Positions 17,590 to 27,459 are shown, counted from the stretch's first letter. The stretch is 64,000 nt of DNA from Pristimantibacillus sp052113225 (GCF_052113225.1 NZ_JBFRCT010000008.1:316797-380796); one strand, 5' to 3'. Translations and numbers: made by a program. Notes: generated by a model not told the origin, from the letters alone.

Positions 17590-17603
17590 TGAAAGCGTTA
17601 GCA
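17590..17603. promoter_or_regulatory. Candidate CcpA operator (cre)
   Basis: The 14 bases TGAAAGCGTTAGCA match the Bacillus cre consensus TGWAARCGYTWNCW at every position. The site directly follows the permease stop codon and lies 128 bases before the binding-protein gene. CcpA binding here would bring the uptake genes under carbon catabolite control. Confidence 0.7.
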
Positions 17604-17627
17604 GAAAGTCGAATTTGTTGCATTTTA

Positions 17628-17671
17628 GGTAAAGATAGTTTCATCCTTACCTGACATCTGCTCACTATAAT
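17628..17671 (+). promoter_or_regulatory. Inverted repeat and -10 upstream of the binding-protein gene
   Basis: GGTAAAGAT and ATCCTTACC form a 9-bp stem with one mismatch around a 6-base loop (17628-17651). A perfect TATAAT follows at 17666-17671 with no clear -35. The gap may hold a separate promoter that raises binding-protein expression above that of the permeases, as is common for such systems. Confidence 0.35.
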
Positions 17672-17717
17672 GAAAACTATCAACATCCTATTAGCATTTC
17701 AGAGAGGGGCAAAAGAA

Positions 17718-19139
17718 ATGAAAAAGAGATGGGCTTCAGGATTAGCGATTAGTTTACTGCTTACAGGAGTACTTGCAGGATGCGGAAATTCCAACAATGA
17801 CACCAACAACAAGAATGCCAATGCATCGGCTAATGCGAATGCTACGGCAAGTGCAGACGCTGGTTCGAACAGCACAGCAAGCGGAGATCCGGTAAAACTG
17901 CGCCTGTACACTTACGGCACGGAGCAGGCGTACAACTGGAAAGCAACACTTGATGCTTACCATGAGAAAAATCCGAATGTAACGGTAGAGCTTGTACAGC
18001 TGAGTGAAAAAGGCGATACACAGGAAGCAATGAAAAAGCTCGACCTCGGAGTTGCATCCGGTGAGCAAATTGACGTCTTGATGTTCAGTGATGCTGCCGG
18101 TTATGCGCAACGTGTAGCACTTGGCATGGCGGCTCCACTTGATGACTTCCTGGCTAAAGACGGCTACAAGGTGGAAGAGGACTATAAAGTAGATACACAT
18201 CTGAACGGCAAGGTATATGCACTTCCAGGCAAATTCAACCCTTGGTATGTTCTTCTGAACAAGGATAATCTGGACGAAGCGGGACTTGCTGTTCCGACGG
18301 ACTGGACTTGGGATGAGTATGCGGACTACGCGAAAAAGCTGACAAAAGGCGAAGGTGCTACCAAACGCTATGGCACTTACTTCCATGGGCCGCAAAACGG
18401 CGGCTGGATGGAATACTTGAAGCTGATGATGGAGAACCAGCCAACAGGTTCGGAGTTCCTGAAAGCAGACGGCACATCTAATCTGGATGATCCTAACTTC
18501 AAGAAAACACTGGAGCTTCGTGTGAAAATGGAAAAAGAGGACAAATCCTCCGTTCCTTACTCGGATATGATCTCGCAAAAGCTGGCTTACCGTAACCAAT
18601 TCTTTAACCAATCGGCAAGCATGCTGACTATTGGTTCCTGGATGAACACGGAAATAGGCGGTACCGATACACTTCCGCTGACCTTCCATGTGGCAGTTGC
18701 TCCATTCCCGAAAAACGCGGCGGGTGACCAATCCGGCATCACACCTGTAACAACAGACTATGTGGCCGTATCGGAAAGCTCCAAGAATAAAGAAGAAGCT
18801 TATAAATTCGTTCGCTGGTACACAACCGAAGGTCAAGTTGTTCAAGGCAAAAACATTCCAGCATGGAATGGCGTAAGCAACGATCAAGTGGCTGGCATTA
18901 TCGATACAATTCTGAGCGGTACTAAAAATCCTGAGCTTGTCGACAAACAAAGCTTGGTAAATACGCTTGTTAATTCGAAAGCAACAGAAATTATCGCGCC
19001 AGCATCGTATCAAGCAGAAGTGTACAAAGCAATCAACGAAGAGTATGAAAAACTGATTCTTGGTAACCAAGATATCGACACAACCGTTGCGAACTCCAAG
19101 AAACGCGTTGACGAAATTATTGCAGCCAACAAAAAATAA
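17718..19139 (+). CDS. Sugar-binding lipoprotein of the ABC importer
   Basis: 473 residues from ATG 17718, which follows GAGAGGGGC. The frame is open from 17670, but the later start gives a proper signal peptide. The lipobox is LAGC with Cys22. A low-complexity Asn/Ala/Ser linker (about 24-60) follows, typical of Paenibacillus binding proteins, then the family-1 solute-binding fold (VKLRLYTYGTEQAY, GEQIDVLMFSDA, NKDNLDEAGLAVPTDWTWDEY). Trp-Thr-Trp-Asp-Glu is a usual feature of this family. It should capture an extracellular oligosaccharide for the two permeases encoded just upstream. Confidence 0.9.
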   Translation: MKKRWASGLAISLLLTGVLAGCGNSNNDTNNKNANASANANATASADAGSNSTASGDPVKLRLYTYGTEQAYNWKATLDAYHEKNPNVTVELVQLSEKGDTQEAMKKLDLGVASGEQIDVLMFSDAAGYAQRVALGMAAPLDDFLAKDGYKVEEDYKVDTHLNGKVYALPGKFNPWYVLLNKDNLDEAGLAVPTDWTWDEYADYAKKLTKGEGATKRYGTYFHGPQNGGWMEYLKLMMENQPTGSEFLKADGTSNLDDPNFKKTLELRVKMEKEDKSSVPYSDMISQKLAYRNQFFNQSASMLTIGSWMNTEIGGTDTLPLTFHVAVAPFPKNAAGDQSGITPVTTDYVAVSESSKNKEEAYKFVRWYTTEGQVVQGKNIPAWNGVSNDQVAGIIDTILSGTKNPELVDKQSLVNTLVNSKATEIIAPASYQAEVYKAINEEYEKLILGNQDIDTTVANSKKRVDEIIAANKK

Positions 19140-19161
19140 TTAATCAGGTATAATAAGTTTC

Positions 19162-19190
19162 AAAGGGGACGAGATTCGCGTCCCCCTTTT
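19162..19190 (+). terminator. Terminator/attenuator after the binding-protein gene
   Basis: AAAGGGGACG and CGTCCCCCTTTT form a stem of about 10 bp around a short loop, followed by four T. It lies between the highly expressed binding-protein gene and the kinase gene, so it probably reduces read-through into the regulatory pair. Confidence 0.7.
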
Positions 19191-19212
19191 CTATCTAAGG
19201 GGGACACCATGG

Positions 19213-21027
19213 ATGTATCGCATCAGATCCTACTTTCATTCCGTACGAGGTAAGCTTTCGTTAGTCGCTGTGATTTGTATTCTCATACCAGCCGTATTAA
19301 CGATGCTCATCTATAACTCCCTAACGAGAGAGGCTGTTGAACAGCAAGCGAAAGAAAATGCAACCGATTCCATGCAGCTGGTCAATGGATCCGTAAAAAA
19401 CTTGTTCCAAGGGATGCTGAATACGGCCAATTACTTTCAAGCCAATACGGATATGAAATCAAGCTTTATTAAAATGATAAATACGGATCAAATTGATCCC
19501 TACGATAAATTTATGGCCACGAACCGGATTATGCAGCAGCTTGAGACACTGACTTATATCGGGGAAAAGAGCTATATCACGATTATATTGACCAACGGTG
19601 AAACGTTTACGAACTATTCCAAGGATGAAATGGATCCGCTGCGCTTTCAGAAGGAGCCTTGGTTCGAGAATTTGAAGCAGCTAACTGGACTGCAATCCTA
19701 CTGGGTGAGCACAGCACCAACGATGTTTCCGTATGACAAGATCAGCAGTCCTTATCAAATTTCGGTAGCAAGGACGTTGAGGTTCGACAGTACCCGGATT
19801 TACGGGTATGTCATTGTGACGATGATGGAAAACAAGATCAGCCGTATTTTGGGCAGCTTGACGGGCAGCCAGGAAGTGCTTCTGGTGGACGGTGATGGAC
19901 GGATTTTGTCTTCACCACGTCAGGAGCAGATCAACCAGACGTTCCAATACAGGAAGCAGATGCTGGAGAGTGACCCGCAAGCAGCATCGTCCATTATTAA
20001 AGATGAGAATAAGAAGATTTTGCTGACAACTGCTGATCTTTCGTTTATTGACTGGCATCTTGTGGCGACGGAACCGTACCAGGATGCAATCGTGAATATC
20101 AGCTCGATTTTTAACCGGGTATTTTTATTCCAGGTTATTTCTTTTATTATTTTTCTCATGCTGCTGCTCCTGTTGATGAGACAACTGACGAAACCGCTAA
20201 TCCGGCTCGGTAAGGTTGCTTCAAGTGTACAGCGGGGTAATCTAGAGGTCCGCTCGAGCGTTCGTGGAGCCGATGAGATCGGTAGATTAGGCTTCCTGTT
20301 CGACCAAATGCTTGACCGTATCAAAGAAATGCTTGCCGAGGTTTCGCTGACACAAGCGCGTAAACGTAAGGCAGAGCTTGCGATGCTGCAGGCGCAGATC
20401 AATCCGCATTTTCTGTTTAATGTACTCAATTCCATCCGCATGAAGGTCATGCGCGGTGGTGACCAGGACAGTGCGAAGATGATTGCTTCCTTATCTAAGT
20501 TGCTGCGAATGACGATCAGCCGGGATGAGGACGCGATTATGCTGCATGAAGAGATTGAGCTGCTGACGCATTATGTAGAGTTAATGAATCTCAGGCAGAA
20601 GGAAGAAGCGCGGCTCGTTGTAGATGTTGAAGTGACATCCTTTGATATTAAGGTTCCGAGGTTTATTTTGCAGCCGTTGGTTGAGAATGCACTTATCCAT
20701 GGCCTTAATCAAAGTGCAGGAATGATTCGCATTACGGCAGTCCGAAATGAGCATTTCCTGGAGCTTGCCGTAGAAGATGATGGGAATGGAATAGATCCTG
20801 ATGCACTGCTCAGTCTGAGGGAACGCCTTACGACTGCAGCCATAGAGCCTGGCCAAGAGACAGGGCGTACGAAAACGCCTGGCATGTCCGGAATTGGCGT
20901 GGCGAATGTAGCAGAACGAATGCGGATTATGTTCGGCGATGCCTTTCAAATAACCGTGGATAGTGGGAAAGGAACCCGCATTATTATGCATATCCCTATT
21001 CGAGAGGAGGGGCGTCCTCATGTATAA
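19213..21027 (+). CDS. YesM-type sensor histidine kinase
   Basis: A 604-residue membrane kinase. TM1 lies at about 16-36 and a dCache-like extracellular sensor domain follows to about 300. TM2 is a very hydrophobic block near 303-322, with a HAMP linker to about 375. INPHFLFNVLNSI near 395 holds the His_kinase residue, and the ATPase part has VENALIHGL near 489 and EDDGNGI near 518. AAGGGGGAC precedes the ATG. It probably detects the substrate of the adjacent importer. The response regulator gene begins inside its last codons. Confidence 0.9.
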   Translation: MYRIRSYFHSVRGKLSLVAVICILIPAVLTMLIYNSLTREAVEQQAKENATDSMQLVNGSVKNLFQGMLNTANYFQANTDMKSSFIKMINTDQIDPYDKFMATNRIMQQLETLTYIGEKSYITIILTNGETFTNYSKDEMDPLRFQKEPWFENLKQLTGLQSYWVSTAPTMFPYDKISSPYQISVARTLRFDSTRIYGYVIVTMMENKISRILGSLTGSQEVLLVDGDGRILSSPRQEQINQTFQYRKQMLESDPQAASSIIKDENKKILLTTADLSFIDWHLVATEPYQDAIVNISSIFNRVFLFQVISFIIFLMLLLLLMRQLTKPLIRLGKVASSVQRGNLEVRSSVRGADEIGRLGFLFDQMLDRIKEMLAEVSLTQARKRKAELAMLQAQINPHFLFNVLNSIRMKVMRGGDQDSAKMIASLSKLLRMTISRDEDAIMLHEEIELLTHYVELMNLRQKEEARLVVDVEVTSFDIKVPRFILQPLVENALIHGLNQSAGMIRITAVRNEHFLELAVEDDGNGIDPDALLSLRERLTTAAIEPGQETGRTKTPGMSGIGVANVAERMRIMFGDAFQITVDSGKGTRIIMHIPIREEGRPHV

Positions 21028-22621
21028 AGTGATGCTCGTAGATGATGATTATCCGGTCATCGAGCTGTTGTCGGAAGTGGTAGATTGGGAGAAGCTTGGC
21101 CTCGTCTTGTGCGGAAAGCATGAGAACGGTCTTGCAGCATGGGAGCATATGCAGGAGGAAATGCCGGATATATTGGTGACAGATATCGGGATGCCGAAGA
21201 TGGATGGTATCGCACTGGTAACCAAAGTCAAGCAGTTAAACCCTAAGGTTCGAATCGTCATCTTATCCTGTCATAGTGAATTCCAATATGCCCAGCAGGC
21301 GATGCGGCTTGATGTACAGGATTATTTGCTGAAGGATCAGCTTGATCCGGAGGATTTAGTAGGGCTGCTGCAGAAGTTCAAGGATGGCTTTGATGGCGAG
21401 AGCCAAAGGCTGAAAGAACAAAACCAAATGCAGCGAATGGTCAGTGAGACGCAGGAACTAAGGAAAGAAAAGCTATTCCGGGAGTTCGTACAGCAGCCAT
21501 TAATCTCTCCGGAGCAATGGCAGCGTGACTTTAGCTCTTATGGCTTATTCCACAGTGGAGAGCTATGTCTTCCAGTAGCTGGCTTTATTGAAAGCTACAA
21601 TGTCATTAAGAACCGGTTTGATTCGGATCAAACCTTGCATTTTGCCATTAGTAATGTCATGGAGGAACTGCTTACGAATCTTCCACTTCGAGTTGTGCAT
21701 ATCGGCTACAGCAGCAGGCAATCGTTATTGCTGTTTGCGTTTAAGCCGGGGCTGAAGCAAAATGTGTACGATCAAGTGCAGACTAGTCTTCAAACGATCC
21801 AAAGAACGCTTGGTCAAGTGCTTAAGGTGAAAATGGCTTTTCTGATCGGAACGAGCTGTGACAGTCCGCAGCTGCTCAAGATGGCGTTATGCAATCTGCT
21901 GAAGGCGGATGAACAGCGGTTCTATTTATCCCAAGCGGAAATAACCAAATGGCAGAAGGACTTGGAGCATACAACGGGTCTTCTCGCCAAGTACGATCAG
22001 GCTGGGGCTGAAATCCGTGAAGCACTTATGGCGAAAGATGGAGAGAAAATCAACTCCTTGGCGGGAAAATGGGAAGCGCATATTCGCGGAGAACGGTATT
22101 CTTCTGAAGAAGTCAGGGACTGGGTGTTGAAGCTGCTCATAGATATGCGGTTGAAGCTCCATGCTATGCTGTTTTCTTCGCCAGCTATAACAGCCGAGAA
22201 GCTGCATAAGGAGATCGTGAATTTTGACTCGTTATGGGGCTTGTTCCAATGGTTTAACACACAGTTGTTGTCTTATATTGCGGCTAGAGAAGATGCATTG
22301 CCCGTAAGCAAACGGCGTGAGGTATCAGAAGCATGCAAATATGTGTCGATGAATCTAGGCAAAAGGATTACACTGGAGGAAGTAGCTGCTCATTTGCATA
22401 TGAATCCCAGCTATTTCAGCCGTTTCTTCAAGAAGGAGACGGGCCTGACCTTTATTGAATATGTAACAGATCAGAAGATTGAACGGGCCAAAGAGCTGCT
22501 CGACCAGACGAATTATTATGTGAGCGAGATTTGTGAAATGCTTGGCTACGATAACCAGAGCTATTTTATTAAGACCTTCAAAGCGCAGACAGGCTTAACA
22601 CCAACCGAATATCGCGGTTAG
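21020..22621 (+). CDS. YesN-type response regulator with AraC HTH
   Basis: 533 residues from ATG 21020, which overlaps the end of the kinase gene by 8 bases and follows GAGGAGGGG. The frame is open further up, inside the kinase gene. The receiver domain has VDDD near the start and phospho-acceptor Asp55 in LVTDIGMP. The region at about 130-420 is the divergent linker found in YesN proteins. The AraC-type DNA-binding domain starts near 435 (MNPSYFSRFFKKETG, YDNQSYFIKTFKAQTG). It probably activates the importer and the lyase genes on either side. Confidence 0.9.
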   Translation: MYKVMLVDDDYPVIELLSEVVDWEKLGLVLCGKHENGLAAWEHMQEEMPDILVTDIGMPKMDGIALVTKVKQLNPKVRIVILSCHSEFQYAQQAMRLDVQDYLLKDQLDPEDLVGLLQKFKDGFDGESQRLKEQNQMQRMVSETQELRKEKLFREFVQQPLISPEQWQRDFSSYGLFHSGELCLPVAGFIESYNVIKNRFDSDQTLHFAISNVMEELLTNLPLRVVHIGYSSRQSLLLFAFKPGLKQNVYDQVQTSLQTIQRTLGQVLKVKMAFLIGTSCDSPQLLKMALCNLLKADEQRFYLSQAEITKWQKDLEHTTGLLAKYDQAGAEIREALMAKDGEKINSLAGKWEAHIRGERYSSEEVRDWVLKLLIDMRLKLHAMLFSSPAITAEKLHKEIVNFDSLWGLFQWFNTQLLSYIAAREDALPVSKRREVSEACKYVSMNLGKRITLEEVAAHLHMNPSYFSRFFKKETGLTFIEYVTDQKIERAKELLDQTNYYVSEICEMLGYDNQSYFIKTFKAQTGLTPTEYRG

Positions 22622-22632
22622 TAGGAGGGAAT

Positions 22633-24462
22633 ATGCGAATCATCTATGAATGGAAGCAGGAAACATTAGCACAATGGCTCGCTGATCAGCCTGAAGCGGA
22701 GGATAATATTTATTCTCTCACCGGGAACAGGATCAATTGGAAGGGAATGAATGATTCCTCTCTTTATGCAGGAATGATTAAGGAGATTAGAGAGGAAGGA
22801 GAACGCCTGCTTGAGCGTTCGATTCCTGTTCTGACAGAAGAGATTTACAATTTGTTTGAGACAAATGGCAACCGGCTTATTTATGAAGGACTTTATTTCG
22901 AACGGCGCCGTCGTCTTACCTCATTTGCCTTTCTACATTGTCTTTTTCCTGATGAGGACCGGTATCGTCAGGCTTTAATAGAGATCATAGAGGCGATTCT
23001 CGTAGAGAAGACCTGGTGTTTGCCTGCACATATGAGAGGGCAGCAGATTAATCGCCATATTGATTTGTTTGCTTCGGAGACTGGCTTTGCACTTGCTGAA
23101 ATGATAACGATTACTGGGCAGTCCTTGCCTACGGCACTTCGTGAAGCAATGGTGGAGCAAGTGGAGCGGAGATTGTTTACTCCTTATCTGGATGATCAAT
23201 TCCCACCTTATCATTGGGAGAGTGCAGACCATAACTGGGCGGCCGTTTGTGCAGGCTCAATCGGATCGGCAGCTTTGCTGCTGGAACGTGATCCTGTTCG
23301 GAAATCCGCAATTATTCATCGGGCAATCGGAACAATGAACCATTATTTATCCGGCTTTGGTGATGATGGTGCTTGTGCGGAAGGTCCGGGCTATTGGAAT
23401 TACGGCTTTGGTTATTTTGTTTACTTTGCTGATCTGCTGAAGCGAGCGACGGATGGGAACGCAGATTTATTCGTCTCAGAGCTGGTACAAACGATCGCTA
23501 GGTTCCAGCAAAAGGCTTATCTGGTGCAAAATCGCCCGGCCAACTTTTCAGATTCTTCCTCTCATGTAAGCGTAAACATTGGATTGTCCGATTATCTAGC
23601 CACTCAGATCGAGGGAGTCGAGTTTGCGCCCTTGTCGATTAGAGCAGGCTTTACGGATGACCACTGCAGTCGTTTTGCACATGCGTTGCGTAATCTGATA
23701 TGGTTCAGTCCCGATGCTCCAAGGGATGCAGATTGGGCAGGTGGAAGCTGGTATTTGGCTGATGCCCAGTGGTTCATTTCGCGAAACAGCGGGAAGACGG
23801 GCAGCTTTGGCTTTGCAGCCAAAGGGGGCCACAATAATGAGCCACATAATCATATCGACGTAGGTCATTTTATTTTGCTTGCGGATGATGACCCGGCGTT
23901 TGCCGTTGATCTTGGCAGCGGTGAATATACAGCACAATACTTCGGCGAAGGCCGCTATGAATTTGATTGTACAGGAGCACAGGGGCATTCTTTGCCGATT
24001 ATCAAAGGACGTTATCAGGAAGTTGGCGCGAAGAGTGCAGCTGAAGTGATACAGCTCGAGCAAGGGGATACCGAAGATCGGTTTACACTTGAGCTTGCCG
24101 CATGTTACCCGGACAGCGGACTTGATTCCTATAATAGACAGTTTGTGTGGAATAAAACCGACCTTCCGGAGCTCGAAATAATTGATTCATTCCGGTTTGA
24201 GCAACAAGGTGGAGCCATTACAGAAGTAATCGTTAGCAAATGCGCACCAGTTGTACTTATAGATGGACAAATTCAACTAAAGGGTAATCGACATACGGTT
24301 CTTTTATCCTTTGAACCTCTCCATTTGGATGTCTCTATTGTTGAGCGCGTTTATTCGAATCATTCCGGTCAGGAAGAAAGCTATTATCGGATTTATCTCA
24401 TTTCCAAAGATGAGGTCTCCCTTGAAAAGACGTTTAAGTTGACATTCAAATTTCAAGAATAG
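22633..24462 (+). CDS. Heparinase II/III-family polysaccharide lyase, intracellular
   Basis: 609 residues, with GTAGGAGGG before the ATG. The first half is an alpha/alpha-toroid and the second half matches the heparinase II/III-like beta domain. The latter holds GGHNNEPHNHIDVGHFIL near 397-415, where the Asn/His cluster is typical of the catalytic region of this superfamily, and GAQGHSLPIIKG further on. No signal peptide is visible, so the enzyme should act on imported oligosaccharides in the cytoplasm, cleaving a uronate-containing chain by beta-elimination. The next gene, a GH88 hydrolase, removes the unsaturated uronate that such lyases leave. The exact substrate is not clear. Confidence 0.8.
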   Translation: MRIIYEWKQETLAQWLADQPEAEDNIYSLTGNRINWKGMNDSSLYAGMIKEIREEGERLLERSIPVLTEEIYNLFETNGNRLIYEGLYFERRRRLTSFAFLHCLFPDEDRYRQALIEIIEAILVEKTWCLPAHMRGQQINRHIDLFASETGFALAEMITITGQSLPTALREAMVEQVERRLFTPYLDDQFPPYHWESADHNWAAVCAGSIGSAALLLERDPVRKSAIIHRAIGTMNHYLSGFGDDGACAEGPGYWNYGFGYFVYFADLLKRATDGNADLFVSELVQTIARFQQKAYLVQNRPANFSDSSSHVSVNIGLSDYLATQIEGVEFAPLSIRAGFTDDHCSRFAHALRNLIWFSPDAPRDADWAGGSWYLADAQWFISRNSGKTGSFGFAAKGGHNNEPHNHIDVGHFILLADDDPAFAVDLGSGEYTAQYFGEGRYEFDCTGAQGHSLPIIKGRYQEVGAKSAAEVIQLEQGDTEDRFTLELAACYPDSGLDSYNRQFVWNKTDLPELEIIDSFRFEQQGGAITEVIVSKCAPVVLIDGQIQLKGNRHTVLLSFEPLHLDVSIVERVYSNHSGQEESYYRIYLISKDEVSLEKTFKLTFKFQE

Positions 24463-24475
24463 GTGGAATCAGAGG

Positions 24476-25633
24476 ATGAATACAATTTCTGCGAATCGCA
24501 TTGAAACGGCTCCATGGGTGAATGAAGCTTGGGAGCAAACCATTAATAAAGTAAAACGGACAAGCGCACGTATTGGAGCCGAGTTCCCTCATGCCAGTCA
24601 AGGCGGTACTTATATACTCGAAGCTCCACACTGGTGGACAGCTGGTTTTTGGCCGGGACTGCTTTGGCTCCTTCATGAAGGGGAAGGCAGTGCGGATACA
24701 ACGTTCCGTCCTATTGCTGAAGAGTGTGAACTTAGACTAGATGAAGTGCTGGACGGCTATGACCGACTGGATCATGATATCGGCTTTATGTGGACGTTAA
24801 CGAGCGTCATTAATTATAAGCTATACGGAAGTGAATTATCCCGGAGAAGAGCGCTGAAGGCCGCTAACTATTTGATGGGCCGCTTTAATTTGAAGGGCAA
24901 TTTTATCCGTGCGTGGAACCCTTGGAGTGAAGGGGAAGACAATAGCGGTTGGGCAATTATTGATTGCGCAATGAATGTACCGCTGCTCTACTTTGCAACG
25001 CGTGAAACAGGAGATTTAAGATACAGCCATGTTGCCGAAGCACATATGGGGACGGTTCTTAATCACTTCATTCGTAAGGACGGATCGGTCCGCCATATTG
25101 TCCGGTTTGATCCGCAGTCCGGCGAAGTAGCCGAATATATTGGCGGTCAAGGTTATGGACCTGAGTCGGCGTGGTCCCGTGGAACGGCGTGGGCGGTGTA
25201 CGGTCTTGCGCTTGCTGCCAAGCATACAGGTAGACAAGAATATATCGATGCGGCGAAGCATGTTTCTCATTTCTTCCTGTCGCAGCTGCCGGAAGACAGC
25301 GTGCCTGTATGGGATTTCCGTGCACCGGAGGAAACCAAAGTACTTCGTGATTCATCTGCAGGAGCTTGTGCAGCCTGCGGGTTGCTGCTGCTCTCCGAGC
25401 TCGTACCGGATTCAGAAGCTTCCAGCTACCGGAATGCAGGGGAACGTATTCTGAAATCCTTGTACCAGAACTATGGTGCGTTTGATCAGGACGAGGAAGA
25501 AGGACTTATTTTACATGGTACAAGCCATTATCCGGAACGTAAGAACATGGATGTCCCACTTATCTATGGCGATTACTTCTTTGTGGAAGGTCTTGCACGG
25601 CTCAGAGGAGGCGCGACGATTCCATGGGTGTAA
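24476..25633 (+). CDS. GH88-family unsaturated glucuronyl hydrolase
   Basis: A 385-residue alpha/alpha-barrel enzyme. Asp101 in LDHDIGF and Asp163 in IIDCAMN occupy the places of the two conserved aspartates of GH88 unsaturated glucuronyl hydrolases. RGTAWAVYGLALAAKHTG and YGDYFFVEGLARL are also family hallmarks. It has no signal peptide. It hydrates and releases 4,5-unsaturated uronic acids from the non-reducing end of lyase products. The location directly between the lyase gene and the DUF2264 gene, with short gaps, points to one cytoplasmic degradation pathway. The related family GH105 is the main alternative. Confidence 0.85.
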   Translation: MNTISANRIETAPWVNEAWEQTINKVKRTSARIGAEFPHASQGGTYILEAPHWWTAGFWPGLLWLLHEGEGSADTTFRPIAEECELRLDEVLDGYDRLDHDIGFMWTLTSVINYKLYGSELSRRRALKAANYLMGRFNLKGNFIRAWNPWSEGEDNSGWAIIDCAMNVPLLYFATRETGDLRYSHVAEAHMGTVLNHFIRKDGSVRHIVRFDPQSGEVAEYIGGQGYGPESAWSRGTAWAVYGLALAAKHTGRQEYIDAAKHVSHFFLSQLPEDSVPVWDFRAPEETKVLRDSSAGACAACGLLLLSELVPDSEASSYRNAGERILKSLYQNYGAFDQDEEEGLILHGTSHYPERKNMDVPLIYGDYFFVEGLARLRGGATIPWV

Positions 25634-27459
25634 AGCCAATTGCAGCAAACCCTCTGCTAGGTAAATGGGATCTGGAGCAGGCGTTCCGCGAGCTGACGGA
25701 GCCGCTTCTTCCCTTTTACTCAATTGGTGGAGCGCGTCTGGAGCTGGACGGTTCAGGTGCGGGCCAAACGGTCGACGTTGCAGGCATGGAAGGCTTTTCC
25801 CGTATTGTGTGGGGATTGGCCCCTCTAGCTGCAGGCGGCGGCACGATCGATGAAAAATTGCTGCAAGTTGTACTTAAAGGGATAACAAACGGAACGAATC
25901 CGGAGCATGAAGAATATTGGGGAGCGGTGTCCGATTATGACCAGCGTCTAGTTGAGATGGCATCCCTCGGATTGGCGTTAGCGATCGCTCCGGACCGACT
26001 TTGGGAACCGCTCAGTCAAACAACAAAACAGCATTTCTATAACTGGTTAAATCAAATCAATGAACACAAGGTTCATGACTGCAATTGGCTGTTTTTCCAC
26101 GTACTCGTTAACGTCGGCTTCTATAAGCTGGGATTGCCTTATGCCAAGGAACAGCTGACGGCTAATCTTGATCGTCTCGAACGGTTCTATCTGGAAGAAG
26201 GCTGGTACGAAGACGGTACTTCGGGCCACTGTGATTATTATGTACCACTTGCGTTCCATTATTGCGGATTAATTTATTCCGCCCTTATGAAGGAAGAAGA
26301 TCCGGAGCGGGCCGAGCGTTTCGAGGAACGGGCCATATTATTCGCTCAGCAATTTGTGCATTGGTTCTCGGAGGATGGCCGTGCGATTCCATATGGCAGA
26401 AGCTTAGCTTATCGGTTTGCGCAGGGTGCTTTATGGGGGGCTTTTGCTTTCGCAGACGTCCAGCCTTTTGAACCAGGTGTGATTAAAGGACTGTATATGC
26501 GTCATCTGCGCTGGTGGTTCCAGCAGCCGATTTTTGCTTCAAACGGAGTACTGACAGTTGGCTACGGCTATCCGAATCTCATTATGGCTGAAAACTATAA
26601 TGCTCCGGGTTCGGTCTATTGGGGGCTGAAAGCCTTCTTGCCGCTGGCATTGTCAGATAACCATTGGTTCTGGCAAGTTGAGGAGCTGCCGCTTCCTGAG
26701 CTTGCTGCTGTATCGGTTCAGCAGGCTCCTCATTTGGTTATTTGCCGGGATAGAGATCATATTGCCGCCTTTAATACGGGTCATTTGACAACAAATGATC
26801 ATACACATACTTCGGCGAAATATGAGAAGTTTGTTTACTCCGCTTCCTTTGGCTTCAGCGTACCGCGGGCGGAATGGGGGTTATCGCAAGGAGCATTTGA
26901 CTCCATGCTCGCCTTAAGTGAAGGCGATAATCTTTATCGCGTCCGCAGACGGAATGAACAAACGTCGATNGACGGTGATCTGCTTACTTCTGTATGGAGG
27001 CCTTGGCGGGATGTCACAATCACAACCTATTTAATTGCAGGTTTACCGTGGCATTTACGAATCCATCGGATCGAGACAGCTAGGGAACTGGATGCGGCAG
27101 AAGGCGGCTTTGCCTTACCGCTGGATATTTCGCTTGTCGTATCGCAGCAAAGTGTAAGTGTATCGGGCATGACCGGATTTGGCTGTAGTGGGATAACTGG
27201 CATTCTCGGATTTGAACGTGCAGAGCTGATTCATTCCCAATCCAATACAAACCTGATGTTTCCAAGGACCGCGATCCCAACGTTGTGTACCAAGCTCCAG
27301 CCAGGCTTCCATTTATTAATTTCTGCTGTTTATGGAAAGCAGGGTAAGGATGAGGCTGTACAGTCGGATGATTGGACGAAGCTGTTCCAAGTAACTATTG
27401 AAAGTGATCAAGTAAGTGCAGTAAGCCCTATGGGGAAAGTCATAACGATTAGCCGATAA
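25624..27459 (+). CDS. DUF2264-family protein of the polysaccharide-use locus
   Basis: 611 residues, starting 10 bases inside the GH88 gene behind GGAGG. The N-terminal half carries the DUF2264 hallmark, EGFSRIVWGLAPLAAGGG near 59-76, and is predicted as an alpha/alpha-toroid. The C-terminal half is beta-rich. The fold resembles that of polysaccharide lyases, and members commonly sit in uronate-polysaccharide loci, but the activity of this family is poorly defined. It has no signal peptide. Base 26970 is ambiguous, so residue 449 is Ile or Met. I infer a lyase or hydrolase role only from context. Confidence 0.75.
   Translation: MGVKPIAANPLLGKWDLEQAFRELTEPLLPFYSIGGARLELDGSGAGQTVDVAGMEGFSRIVWGLAPLAAGGGTIDEKLLQVVLKGITNGTNPEHEEYWGAVSDYDQRLVEMASLGLALAIAPDRLWEPLSQTTKQHFYNWLNQINEHKVHDCNWLFFHVLVNVGFYKLGLPYAKEQLTANLDRLERFYLEEGWYEDGTSGHCDYYVPLAFHYCGLIYSALMKEEDPERAERFEERAILFAQQFVHWFSEDGRAIPYGRSLAYRFAQGALWGAFAFADVQPFEPGVIKGLYMRHLRWWFQQPIFASNGVLTVGYGYPNLIMAENYNAPGSVYWGLKAFLPLALSDNHWFWQVEELPLPELAAVSVQQAPHLVICRDRDHIAAFNTGHLTTNDHTHTSAKYEKFVYSASFGFSVPRAEWGLSQGAFDSMLALSEGDNLYRVRRRNEQTSXDGDLLTSVWRPWRDVTITTYLIAGLPWHLRIHRIETARELDAAEGGFALPLDISLVVSQQSVSVSGMTGFGCSGITGILGFERAELIHSQSNTNLMFPRTAIPTLCTKLQPGFHLLISAVYGKQGKDEAVQSDDWTKLFQVTIESDQVSAVSPMGKVITISR

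Noticed and set aside
17754..19070. A 438-codon open frame on the minus strand
   Set aside because: It lies fully under the well-supported binding-lipoprotein gene, has no ribosome site and gives an unnatural protein. It is a shadow of codon usage.
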